Assembly: GCA_025351795.1 (NCBI GenBank)
Contig: JANXVG010000037.1
Span: 30,496 to 94,495 of the forward strand
DNA from: Salinibacterium sp.
GTDB taxonomy: Bacteria; Actinomycetota; Actinomycetes; Actinomycetales; Microbacteriaceae
Length of the DNA stretch: 64,000 nucleotides
Direction: 5' to 3'
The notes under the pieces were generated by a model, which ran no database searches, was not told where the DNA came from, and saw only the letters and a list, made by a program, of their open reading frames with translations. This document shows positions 34,542 to 42,489 of the stretch, in pieces; the stretch's first letter is position 1, and each line of letters begins with the position of its first letter. A program made the position numbers and the translations under genes.

Positions 34542-35534
34542 ATGGATATCCTCGGTTTCCTCGGCACAATACTGTGGCCGATTAAGTGGCTCGTTGAGGC
34601 GATCCTCGTAGCCTTCCACTACGTCTGGACCACGCTTGGCCTTCGCCCTGATGCCGGATTCACCTGGGTGCTCTCCATTGTTGGACTAGTGCTCGTGATT
34701 CGCGCAGCCCTCATTCCGATTTTTGTGCGCCAGATCAAGAGTCAGCGACGCATGCTCGAAATTGCGCCACAACTTAAGAAGATTCAGGACAAGTACAAGG
34801 GAAAGAAGGACCAGTTCTCGCGCGAGGCTATGTCGCGCGAGACCATGGAACTATACAAGCGCACGGGAACGAACCCCCTCAGCTCGTGCCTGCCACTGCT
34901 TCTACAGATGCCTATTTTCTTCAGCCTATTTTCTGTGCTGAGTGAGGCGCAGAAGTATGACGTGACCCACCAAGCCGGGGTGGGTTTTCTGAACGGTGCG
35001 CTTTCCAAGAGCTTTGGTGAGTCGACACTGTTTGGGGTTGCTCCACTCAAACTTGCCATTAGCACAGCAGACGGCAACATCGCTGTCATTATCATTGCGG
35101 TCGTCATGGTCATTCTGATGACGGGCTCCCAGTTCATTACCCAACTGCAGATTATGTCGAAGAACCAGTCGGCAGAGATGAAGGCCAGCCCGACCTACCG
35201 TCAGCAGCGAATCCTGTTATATCTACTGCCGCTGGTCTTCGCGTTTTCCGGGTTTACTTTTCCGCTCGGCGTCATGTTCTACTGGCTTGTCTCCAACTTT
35301 TGGACGATGGGCCAGCAGTTTATTGTGATCCGGAACATGCCGACGCCCGGGAGTGAAGCAGCGCTCGCACGTGAGGCGCGGCTCGCCAAGAAGCGACAGC
35401 GCAGCGGAGTTACGGACGACGAAACGCCTGCGAGTGGAAGCGGCGTGCTCATCATCGACGAGCCCAAGAAGCCGCAGCGTCAACAGCCTGTAGGAAAGAA
35501 TCGTTCCAAAAAACAGACCGGAAACAAGAAGTGA
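34542..35534 (+). CDS. yidC: Membrane protein insertase YidC
   Basis: YidC/Oxa1/Alb3 insertase of 330 residues. Membrane segments lie near the N-terminus (LGFLGTILWPIKWLVEAILV), around 40-60, at SSCLPLLLQMPIFFSLFSVL (near 110-130), near 185-205, and in the last third before a basic, Lys/Arg-rich tail (KKQRSGV, KPQRQQPVGKNRSKKQ). The basic tail fits ribosome binding. AAAGAGAAG precedes the ATG. It overlaps jag by 4 bp (GTGA). Confidence 0.96.
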   Translation: MDILGFLGTILWPIKWLVEAILVAFHYVWTTLGLRPDAGFTWVLSIVGLVLVIRAALIPIFVRQIKSQRRMLEIAPQLKKIQDKYKGKKDQFSREAMSRETMELYKRTGTNPLSSCLPLLLQMPIFFSLFSVLSEAQKYDVTHQAGVGFLNGALSKSFGESTLFGVAPLKLAISTADGNIAVIIIAVVMVILMTGSQFITQLQIMSKNQSAEMKASPTYRQQRILLYLLPLVFAFSGFTFPLGVMFYWLVSNFWTMGQQFIVIRNMPTPGSEAALAREARLAKKRQRSGVTDDETPASGSGVLIIDEPKKPQRQQPVGKNRSKKQTGNKK

Positions 35535-36061
35535 GCGACGTGACCGATATCGACAACATACTGAACGCCGACACTGACGCCAATGAAGTCGAGGTGCCCA
35601 CCGCCAGCCAACTCGAAGACGAGGGCGACATTGCGGCGGACTACATCGAAGAATTATTGGACATTACGGATCTCGACGGCGACATCGAGATTGACGCGCG
35701 CGGTGGTCGCGCGTACCTCTCGGTCACGTCGAGCGAGGAATCCAGTCTGCGTTTGTTGTCGCGTCCTGACACCGTGACTGCACTTCAGGAACTTACCCGC
35801 ATCGCCGTTCAGACCAAGACCGGGTCGTTCTCGCGACTCATTCTCGATGTTGGCGGTTCACGCGAGGCGCGAGCTGCCGAACTGACCATGCTCGTGGATA
35901 AAGCGATTGAGCGAATTATCGGTGGGGCGGAATCGGCTGCTCTTCCCGCGATGTCCTCGTACGAGCGCAAGCTTGTGCATGACATCGTCGGAGAGCGGGG
36001 CTACCTGTCTGAGTCGAGCGGTGAGGGCAGAGATCGTCACACCGTCATCACCCGCGCATAG
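35531..36061 (+). CDS. jag: Jag (KhpB-like) RNA-binding protein, KH and R3H domains
   Basis: A 176-residue protein with an acidic N-terminal ~35 residues, a KH-like domain (about 40-110: IAADYIEELLDITDLDGDIE, then a region ending with RLILDVGGSREAR) and an R3H domain at the C-terminus (SYERKLVHDIVGERGYLSES followed by DRHTVI). Jag/KhpB proteins bind RNA and influence cell elongation. It overlaps yidC by 4 bp and its stop codon overlaps a parS site. Confidence 0.93.
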   Translation: MSDVTDIDNILNADTDANEVEVPTASQLEDEGDIAADYIEELLDITDLDGDIEIDARGGRAYLSVTSSEESSLRLLSRPDTVTALQELTRIAVQTKTGSFSRLILDVGGSREARAAELTMLVDKAIERIIGGAESAALPAMSSYERKLVHDIVGERGYLSESSGEGRDRHTVITRA

Positions 36062-36075
36062 TTTCACGTGAAACA
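36060..36075. promoter_or_regulatory. parS site 1
   Basis: AGTTTCACGTGAAACA matches the conserved ParB-binding site (TGTTTCACGTGAAACA) in 15 of 16 positions, with the full 14-bp palindromic core. It covers the last bases of the jag stop and directly precedes the TTG start of rsmG. Confidence 0.92.
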
Positions 36076-36705
36076 TTGAACGACATCCCTCTGCAGATCG
36101 AGCCGGCTATTGCCGGCTCGATTTTTGGTTCACGGATCAACCTAGCGAGACGATACACGGCCGACCTCGCGAGTCGCGGTGAGCAACTTGGGCTCATCGG
36201 GCCACTCGAGATGTCGCGTCTGTGGTCGCGCCACATCATCAACTGCGGTCTTGTCGCACCACTCGTGAATGGCACGGTTGGCGACGTCGGAAGTGGTGCA
36301 GGGCTCCCGGGGCTGGTGCTGGCGATTGCCCGTCCTGATGTTCAGTTCATACTCATAGAACCGATGGAGCGCAGGATTGACTGGCTCATTCGGGAGGCGG
36401 CTGATCTAGGACTCGACAACGTAGTGGTCATTCACGCGCGAGCGCAGGAAGCGCGGCTCGAAAAGCCTCTCGACCAGGTGACGGCCCGAGCCGTCACCGC
36501 GCTGTCAAAGTTGATTCCCTTGACTCTCCCTCTTCTTCGCCATGGTGGGCAGATGATTTTCATGAAGGGCATGCGGGTTACTGAGGAGATGAATGCCGCC
36601 GCGAAGGCCATCAAGAAGGCCCACCTCGTCGACGCAGAAGTCATGACGCTCGGTGCGGGGATAGTTCCGGAGGTCACCCGGGTGTTTCGGGCTACAGTGG
36701 ACTGA
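36076..36705 (+). CDS. rsmG: 16S rRNA (guanine527-N7)-methyltransferase RsmG
   Basis: A SAM-dependent methyltransferase of the small-subunit rRNA, 209 residues. The SAM motif is VGDVGSGAGLPGLVLAIARP (about 73-92), with IEPMERRIDWL and VTARAVTALSKLIPL further on. The N-terminal EPAIAGSIFG and LARRYTADLASRG match the actinobacterial family, so the TTG at 36076 is the likely start although no Shine-Dalgarno is visible. Codons 8-16 form a perfect hairpin followed by TTTT. It sits between two parS sites. Confidence 0.93.
   Translation: MNDIPLQIEPAIAGSIFGSRINLARRYTADLASRGEQLGLIGPLEMSRLWSRHIINCGLVAPLVNGTVGDVGSGAGLPGLVLAIARPDVQFILIEPMERRIDWLIREAADLGLDNVVVIHARAQEARLEKPLDQVTARAVTALSKLIPLTLPLLRHGGQMIFMKGMRVTEEMNAAAKAIKKAHLVDAEVMTLGAGIVPEVTRVFRATVD
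36097..36126 (+). terminator. Terminator-like hairpin inside the 5' end of rsmG
   Basis: ATCGAGCCGGC (36097-36107) and GCCGGCTCGAT (36112-36122) form a perfect 11-bp stem with loop TATT, followed by TTTT. By structure it is a good intrinsic terminator or attenuator, yet it codes for family-conserved RsmG residues. Confidence 0.55.
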
Positions 36706-36783
36706 CCAATCGCCAGCGCGCCACAGGTCATCCCGAGCGAGCATTTCGCGGGAATGCATCACAACCTCACCCCTATCCCAGAA

Positions 36784-36799
36784 GGTTTCACGTGAAACA
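36784..36799. promoter_or_regulatory. parS site 2, overlapping the parA translation start
   Basis: GGTTTCACGTGAAACA contains the full 14-bp parS core (36785-36798). The GTG start of parA (36792) is inside the palindrome and its Shine-Dalgarno AGAAGG ends at its left edge. Confidence 0.93.
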
Positions 36800-37724
36800 T
36801 CCCGAAGGCGATGTCACACAGACGCTCGCTGACAACAGTGCCGCCAGCTTTGACGAGTCGACTCCCTTGGCCCGTGAGCTCGCCGAGATAACCCGGCGAC
36901 GGCAGGCGCTCGACGCCGACGTGCTACCGCTACCACTCACGACACGCGTCTTCACGGTCGCTAACCAAAAAGGGGGAGTGGGTAAGACCACGACTACAGT
37001 AAATCTCGCCGCTGCGCTCGCCCGGGCTGGTGCGAGAGTGCTCGTGATTGATCTTGACCCTCAGGGCAACGCATCGACCGCTCTGGGAGTCGAACACCGC
37101 TCAGAGACCGCGAGCGTCTATGACGTGATTATCAATGATCAGCCCATGGCTGATGTCATCCAGAAGAGCCCGGAGTTCGATGCTCTTTATTGCGTTCCGG
37201 CGACTATTCATCTTGCCGGAGCCGAGATCGAACTCGTATCACTCGTGGCGCGGGAACAGCGGCTACGTACGGCGCTCGAGAAGTTTCTTGACGAGTCGCC
37301 GGAACAGTTCCACTACGTATTCATTGATTGCCCGCCGTCGCTCGGCCTTTTGACGATCAATGCCTTTGTTGCTGCGCGCGAGGTTCTCATCCCGATTCAA
37401 TGTGAGTACTACGCGCTTGAGGGACTCAGTCAGCTACTGACGAACATCCAACTCATTGAGCGGCACCTCAACCCCAAACTTTCGGTGTCGACGATCCTCC
37501 TGACGATGTACGACTCCAGAACGAACCTCGCAAACCAAGTCGCACAGGATGTCCGCGATCACTTTCCGGAGCAGGTTTTGTCCACACTTATTCCCCGCTC
37601 CGTACGCATCTCGGAGGCACCCAGCTATGGTCAGAGCGTGATCAGCTATGACGCCAGCTCGCCCGGTTCGCTCTCGTATCTCGAAGCGGCTGCTGAGATC
37701 GCTCACCGTGGGACCCCGGCATAA
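36792..37724 (+). CDS. parA: Chromosome-partitioning ATPase ParA
   Basis: A 310-residue ParA/Soj ATPase that moves ParB-parS complexes. The N-terminal ~50 residues are a charged extension. The deviant Walker A is KGGVGKTTT (60-68), followed by VLVIDLDPQGNASTALG and VFIDCPPSLGLLT. GTG 36792 follows AGAAGG with 6-nt spacing. The stop TAA and the parB ATG share one base, so the two are coupled. It runs convergent to ddl through parB. Confidence 0.97.
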   Translation: MKHPEGDVTQTLADNSAASFDESTPLARELAEITRRRQALDADVLPLPLTTRVFTVANQKGGVGKTTTTVNLAAALARAGARVLVIDLDPQGNASTALGVEHRSETASVYDVIINDQPMADVIQKSPEFDALYCVPATIHLAGAEIELVSLVAREQRLRTALEKFLDESPEQFHYVFIDCPPSLGLLTINAFVAAREVLIPIQCEYYALEGLSQLLTNIQLIERHLNPKLSVSTILLTMYDSRTNLANQVAQDVRDHFPEQVLSTLIPRSVRISEAPSYGQSVISYDASSPGSLSYLEAAAEIAHRGTPA

Positions 37725-38689
37725 TGGCGACGCCCAAGCGCACGGGACTCGGCAGGGGGATTGGAGCCCTCATTCCGGGCCCTGATGATTCTTCGCAGCG
37801 GCCGGTAGATGTGTTCTTTCCGACGAGCTCTGGTGACAGGCAGGGGCTGCTCGCTGTTCCAGGAGCACGCCTCGCCAACCTTTCCCCCGATGACATCGTT
37901 CCCAACCCTCAGCAACCACGACAGGAATTTAGTGGTCATGAGCTCGATGAGCTAGTGATTTCTATTCGGGAGATCGGTGTACTGCAACCCATCGTGGTCC
38001 GTCCACTCGCCGGTGCGCCAGCGGGTACTCCGCAGTATGAACTCATCATGGGCGAACGTCGACTACGCGCCACGAAGCAGCTTGGCCTCGCGACGATTCC
38101 CGCTGTCATCAAGAACACCGCTGACGAGGACATGCTGCGGGATGCTCTTCTCGAGAACCTGCACCGGGCGAACTTGAATGCCGTGGAAGAAGCATCCGCT
38201 TATCAGCAGCTACTGGCTGACTTCGGGATCACCCAGGATCAGCTCGCCATGAGAATCGGGCGTTCCCGCCCGCATATCACGAATACCTTGCGACTTCTTA
38301 AACTTCCGCCGTCTGTGCAGCGGCGGGTGGCCTCTGGAGTGCTGAGCGCCGGGCACGCACGCGCTGTGCTGGCGGTCGGCGATGTCGCTGCGATGGAGCG
38401 CCTTGCCGACAAGATCGTTAACGAGGACCTATCGGTTCGTGCCGCCGAGGTTGCGGCCGGGCAGGTGTCGATAAAGCCGCAACGGACGAAACCTACGGCG
38501 GGACGAAACCAGCATCACCTCACTGAGGTGGCCGAGGCGCTCGGTGATCGTTTGAACACTCGAGTCAAGATCAGTCTCGGTTCGAATAAGGGCACCGTGG
38601 CAATTGATTTTGCGAGTGTGGCTGATCTCAACCGTATTCTTGGTGAACTCGGCGTCGATTCCTTTGGAACCAGCGGTCACCCGCAATAG
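37724..38689 (+). CDS. parB: Chromosome-partitioning protein ParB
   Basis: A 321-residue ParB CTPase that binds parS and spreads along DNA. The N-terminal domain contains DDIVPNPQQPRQEF, QPIVVRPL and the CTP-binding GERRLRATKQLG; the helix-turn-helix region is ITQDQLAMRIGRSRPHITN and LRLLKLP. A C-terminal dimerisation part follows (LNRILGELG). The two parS sites lie 0.9 and 1.7 kb upstream. Confidence 0.97.
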   Translation: MATPKRTGLGRGIGALIPGPDDSSQRPVDVFFPTSSGDRQGLLAVPGARLANLSPDDIVPNPQQPRQEFSGHELDELVISIREIGVLQPIVVRPLAGAPAGTPQYELIMGERRLRATKQLGLATIPAVIKNTADEDMLRDALLENLHRANLNAVEEASAYQQLLADFGITQDQLAMRIGRSRPHITNTLRLLKLPPSVQRRVASGVLSAGHARAVLAVGDVAAMERLADKIVNEDLSVRAAEVAAGQVSIKPQRTKPTAGRNQHHLTEVAEALGDRLNTRVKISLGSNKGTVAIDFASVADLNRILGELGVDSFGTSGHPQ

Positions 38690-38728
38690 GTTGCGACGGC
38701 GACGTTAAACGTTAGGGTCAACGGGATA

Positions 38729-39685
38729 CTAGGCGCGGGCTTCAGTAATCGCTGCGCTAGCGAGGGCTGAGTATACCCAGCCCAGATCATGACCAGCGGC
38801 CTCGAGTGCTTGTGGCAACAATGATGTCTCGGTGAGCCCTGGCAACACGTTGGCCTCAAGAAACCAGGGTGTGCCAGCGCCATCGACGATGATATCTACG
38901 CGAGACAGATGACGCAGACCGAGCGCGCTATGTACCGTCAACGCGGCCTCAGCAGCGCGTGAAGCAATGTCTTCCGAAATGCGGGCTGGAACATAGAACC
39001 GGGTCTCGCCAGCGTTATAGCGTGCCTCAAAGCTATACACGCCGGACAGCGGTTCGATCTCGACCGCTGGCAGAGCGACGGGGCCGTCGCCGCTGTCGAT
39101 GATGCCGATCGTGATCTCGGTGCCGGCTATTTTCTGCTCAATGAGTGCGACATCGCAATAGGTGTAGGCGTCTACCATCGCGCGCGGCAGATCTGCGCGG
39201 TCGTCGACGATGGTCACCCCCTGCGCGGATCCGCCGTGTGCGGGTTTGACGACCACCGAGCCGGGTAGTTCGTCGTAAATCTGTTCGAGGATGCTGCCTG
39301 CACCGAGTTCCCGGAATGCGTCACGAGGCAGCGTGATTGACCGCGGCGTGGCCACCCCGGCGCGGGCGGCGATGGTCTTGGCCGTTGGCTTATCCCAAGC
39401 GAGACGTGCGGCATCCGCTTTTGCGCCTACGAACGGTATGCCCATGATGTCGAGCAGACCCCGCAATGCCCCGTCTTCGCCACTTGCGCCGTGCAACGCA
39501 GGCCACACCACATCGGGTCGGGACGCCCGCAGGTACCCCAGCAGCGAGGCATCGGGGTCTCGTAGCTCCACCGAGATGCCATGTTCGGCAAGGCTATCCG
39601 CGACTCGACGTCCGGATCGAAGCGAAACATCTCGTTCGTGGGAAATACCGCCGGCGAGAACCAGAACGCGGTGTTGTGATGGCAT
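38729..39685 (-). CDS. ddl: D-alanine--D-alanine ligase
   Basis: An ATP-grasp ligase that makes the D-Ala-D-Ala end of peptidoglycan precursors, 318 residues. Motifs are GGISHERDVSLRSG near the N-terminus, LHGASGEDGALRGLLD (active-site loop), VVKPAHGGSAQGVT, and WFLEANVLPGLTETSLLPQA, where metal- and product-binding residues lie. It follows the aminotransferase by 6 bp and converges with parB. This is a shorter form than E. coli Ddl by few residues and lacks the long insertion of VanA-type ligases. Confidence 0.92.
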   Translation of the reverse strand: MPSQHRVLVLAGGISHERDVSLRSGRRVADSLAEHGISVELRDPDASLLGYLRASRPDVVWPALHGASGEDGALRGLLDIMGIPFVGAKADAARLAWDKPTAKTIAARAGVATPRSITLPRDAFRELGAGSILEQIYDELPGSVVVKPAHGGSAQGVTIVDDRADLPRAMVDAYTYCDVALIEQKIAGTEITIGIIDSGDGPVALPAVEIEPLSGVYSFEARYNAGETRFYVPARISEDIASRAAEAALTVHSALGLRHLSRVDIIVDGAGTPWFLEANVLPGLTETSLLPQALEAAGHDLGWVYSALASAAITEARA

Positions 39686-39691
39686 AACGTC

Positions 39692-40996
39692 CTAGCCGAG
39701 AGTGGCGGCCGGGCTCGAGGTGCCCTGGTGGATGTGAGTGGTGTCGAGCGGGCCGGTCTGCGAGAAGGTGTTGAGCAGTTCTAGCTCGCCGTTGATCACC
39801 GTCGAAAGGCGCCGAATGCCCTCGCGGATAAATTCCGGCGTTGGATAACAGAATGACAACCGCATGTTGTTGCGACCGTTTCCGTCTGCATAGAAGGCCG
39901 TTCCAGGCGTGTAGGCTACGAGTTCCTTCACGGCTCGTGGCAACATTGATTTGGCATCAACGTGGGGCGGAAGTGTAACCCACACGTAGAATCCACCATT
40001 CGGTATTGTCCAACGGAGGTCGGGCAGGTAGTCGGTGAGTGCGGCCAGCATGGCATTGCGGCGTTCACGGTAGATGCCGCGGAATACGCCTATCTGCCCT
40101 TGCCAATCTGACGACGACAAGTATTCCGAGACGATGAGTTGTGTGAACGAGCTTGGCGATAGCACGGCAGCCTCATTCGCGAGAATGAGTTTCTCACGGA
40201 TGGCATGCGGTGCGAGAGCCCAGCCCAGACGGAAGCCGGGCGCGAGGGTCTTCGAGAAGGTGCCTAGGTAGACAACTCCGTCTTCTTCGACGGACCTCAT
40301 TGCGTGCGGAGCTGGACCGTCGAAGTACAGGAGCCCATACGGATTGTCTTCGAGTACGAGGATGTCGTTTGACCGCGCGATCTCAAGAATCTCAAGCCGG
40401 CGTTCCCACGTGAGAGTAACACCCGCGGGATTGCTGAAGGTGGGAACGGTATAAAGAAACTTGATTGTCTTTCCGTCGGCCTTCAGTCGAACGATGTGCT
40501 CGCGCAGTGCTTGTGGAACCAGCCCGTGCTCATCCATGGCAACATGTTCGACCTGTGCTTGGAACGACTTAAAAACGGTCAGCGCAGTGACGTAGCTCGG
40601 GCCTTCCGCGAGCACGACGTCCCCAGGGTTTATAAACAATTTGGTGATGAGTTCGAGCGCGTGCTGCGACCCCGTGGTGACCACGACATCATCGACGCTG
40701 CCACGAATGCCCTCAAGAGCCATGACCTCAAGAATGTGTTCGCGCAGTGCAGGCACGCCCTGCCCCGAACCGTACTGCAAGGCCCTGGGACCATCGTCAC
40801 GCATGACGCGGTCCATCGCCCCGGAGACCAGCTCACGAGGCAGGGCAGAGACGAATGGCATTCCACCGGCGAGCGAGACAACCTCCGGGCGAGAGGCAAC
40901 AGCGAAGAGGGCTCGCACTTCGGAGGCACTGAGGCCTGCCGTGCGGTCGGCGTAATGGTTGTACCACCGGTCGAGGTTATTGCCCTGAGTGGTCAT
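39692..40996 (-). CDS. PLP-dependent aminotransferase (class I/II, LysN/MocR-like)
   Basis: A fold-type I aminotransferase of 434 residues. The PLP lysine is in YLGTFSKTLAPGFRLGWALA, the phosphate-binding TGSQHALELITKLFI lies upstream, and FSNPAGVT and LEDNPYGLLYF are typical of the 2-aminoadipate/aromatic transaminase group. There is no N-terminal GntR domain, so it is an enzyme and not a MocR regulator. Substrate is not determinable here. It lies 6 bp upstream of ddl on the same strand. Confidence 0.88.
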   Translation of the reverse strand: MTTQGNNLDRWYNHYADRTAGLSASEVRALFAVASRPEVVSLAGGMPFVSALPRELVSGAMDRVMRDDGPRALQYGSGQGVPALREHILEVMALEGIRGSVDDVVVTTGSQHALELITKLFINPGDVVLAEGPSYVTALTVFKSFQAQVEHVAMDEHGLVPQALREHIVRLKADGKTIKFLYTVPTFSNPAGVTLTWERRLEILEIARSNDILVLEDNPYGLLYFDGPAPHAMRSVEEDGVVYLGTFSKTLAPGFRLGWALAPHAIREKLILANEAAVLSPSSFTQLIVSEYLSSSDWQGQIGVFRGIYRERRNAMLAALTDYLPDLRWTIPNGGFYVWVTLPPHVDAKSMLPRAVKELVAYTPGTAFYADGNGRNNMRLSFCYPTPEFIREGIRRLSTVINGELELLNTFSQTGPLDTTHIHQGTSSPAATLG

Positions 40997-41045
40997 GCGC
41001 TATCCCGTCTGGTCAGGCTTCAAGGATATGCGGGAAAACGCACAG

Positions 41046-41072
41046 GGCCCCGTCCCACAAGGGGACAGGGCC
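41046..41072 (-). terminator. Rho-independent terminator of trxB-trxA
   Basis: A GC-rich imperfect hairpin (GGCCCTGTCCCC / GGGACGGGGCC on the complement, loop TTGT) is followed by TGTGCGTTTT on the complement. It lies 16 bp after the trxA stop. Confidence 0.75.
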
Positions 41073-41088
41073 GCTGCTCCGCGATTGG

Positions 41089-41415
41089 CTACGCGAGAAA
41101 CTCTGCGAGGTCGGACTCGAGGGCTGGCTTCGGCTTCGCGCCGATGACAGTCTTCACGACCTCTCCACCCCGAAAAACCTTCATGGCTGGTATAGAGGTG
41201 ATCTGGTACTTCATCGCCATCTGAGGGTTGTCATCCACATTGAGTTTGACGATCTTGATCTTGTCGGCGTGTTCGGTGGCGATTTGATCGAGGATCGGAG
41301 AAACGGCCTTGCACGGGCCGCACCACGGTGCCCAAAAGTCGACCATTATGGTGTCTTTAGAGTTGAGCACTTCTTCCGCGAACGTGGCGTCGGTGACGTC
41401 TCTGGATACTGACAT
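41089..41415 (-). CDS. trxA: Thioredoxin
   Basis: A 108-residue thioredoxin with the active site WAPWCGPCKAV near residues 29-39, IKIVKLNVDDNPQMAMKYQI, and the cis-proline TSIPAMKVF. It reduces disulfides in cytoplasmic proteins using electrons from TrxB, whose gene lies just upstream. Confidence 0.97.
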   Translation of the reverse strand: MSVSRDVTDATFAEEVLNSKDTIMVDFWAPWCGPCKAVSPILDQIATEHADKIKIVKLNVDDNPQMAMKYQITSIPAMKVFRGGEVVKTVIGAKPKPALESDLAEFLA

Positions 41416-41441
41416 GTGGTTCCTTCTTTCTCATGGTTGCG

Positions 41442-42416
41442 TTACGCGGAAACCGTTGCAGACTCGGCTTGCCGGGCCGCAGCAACGATGTTCTTGGGGA
41501 GCGATGCGAGAAAGTGCTCAGCGTCAAGTGCAGCGACCGTGCCGGAGGCCGCGGCCGTCACCGCTTGTCGATAGGTTGGGTCGATGACATCGCCCGCGGC
41601 GAATACGCCGGTGAGGTTCGTTCTCGATGTGCGGCCCTGAACGGCAATCGTGCCATCGACGTTGAGGTCGAGCTGCCCATGCACGAGGTGCGTTCGCGGG
41701 TCTGCGCCGATCGCCACGAACAAGCCACTGAGCTCGAGCGTTGTCTCGGCGCCATCCGTAACGTCGATGAGGCCGACTCCCGTGACGAGGTCGTCGCCGT
41801 AAATGTGCGCAATCTCCGTGTTCCAGACGAATTCAATTTTGGGATCGCTGAAAGCTCGATCCTGCATCGCCTTGGATGCTCGCAGCGAGTCTTTGCGGTG
41901 GATTACATAGACCTTGTCGGCGAACTTCGTGAGGAAGGTCGCCTCCTCCATTGCGGAGTCGCCTCCACCAACGACAGCGATCGTCTTCTGGCGGAAGAAG
42001 AAGCCGTCGCAGGTCGCGCACCATGAGACACCGTGGCCGCTCAGCCGCTCTTCATCTTTGAGGCCAAGCTTGCGGTACGCGGAACCCGTCGCGAAGATGA
42101 CGCTGAGTGCATCGTGTGCGTCTCCGTTACCCACGGTGACAGTCTTCACGGCACCCGTAAGATCCATTGCTGTCACGTCATCGAGGATGATCTCAGTACC
42201 AAACCGCTCGGCTTGGGCCTGCATTTGCATCATGAGCTCTGGGCCTTGAATGCCCTGAGCGAAGCCGGGGTAGTTGTCAACCTCGGTGGTCTTCATGAGC
42301 TCGCCGCCCACCTCAACGGAGCTTGCGATGAGCAGTGGGGCGAGGTTCGCGCGCGCGGCATAAATCGCTGCTGTGTAGCCTGCTGGGCCCGAGCCAATGA
42401 TGATTACCTGCCGCAC
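41442..42416 (-). CDS. trxB: Thioredoxin reductase
   Basis: A 324-residue NADPH-dependent flavoprotein. The FAD motif is IGSGPAGYTAAIYAARANL at residue 6 on, the redox site is WCATCDGFFF near 136-146, the NADPH-binding VVGGGDSAMEEA lies near 153, and the FAD-binding GVFAAGDVIDPTYRQ lies near 277. It forms an operon with trxA, as in mycobacteria, where murJ also lies upstream. Confidence 0.97.
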   Translation of the reverse strand: MRQVIIIGSGPAGYTAAIYAARANLAPLLIASSVEVGGELMKTTEVDNYPGFAQGIQGPELMMQMQAQAERFGTEIILDDVTAMDLTGAVKTVTVGNGDAHDALSVIFATGSAYRKLGLKDEERLSGHGVSWCATCDGFFFRQKTIAVVGGGDSAMEEATFLTKFADKVYVIHRKDSLRASKAMQDRAFSDPKIEFVWNTEIAHIYGDDLVTGVGLIDVTDGAETTLELSGLFVAIGADPRTHLVHGQLDLNVDGTIAVQGRTSRTNLTGVFAAGDVIDPTYRQAVTAAASGTVAALDAEHFLASLPKNIVAAARQAESATVSA

Positions 42417-42489
42417 TGTCGTGCCTCCCTCGCACTCTTTCGCCCGCTATAACCCATCCTACGGTCGCCGCATTCCCGCACGGGGGCCG

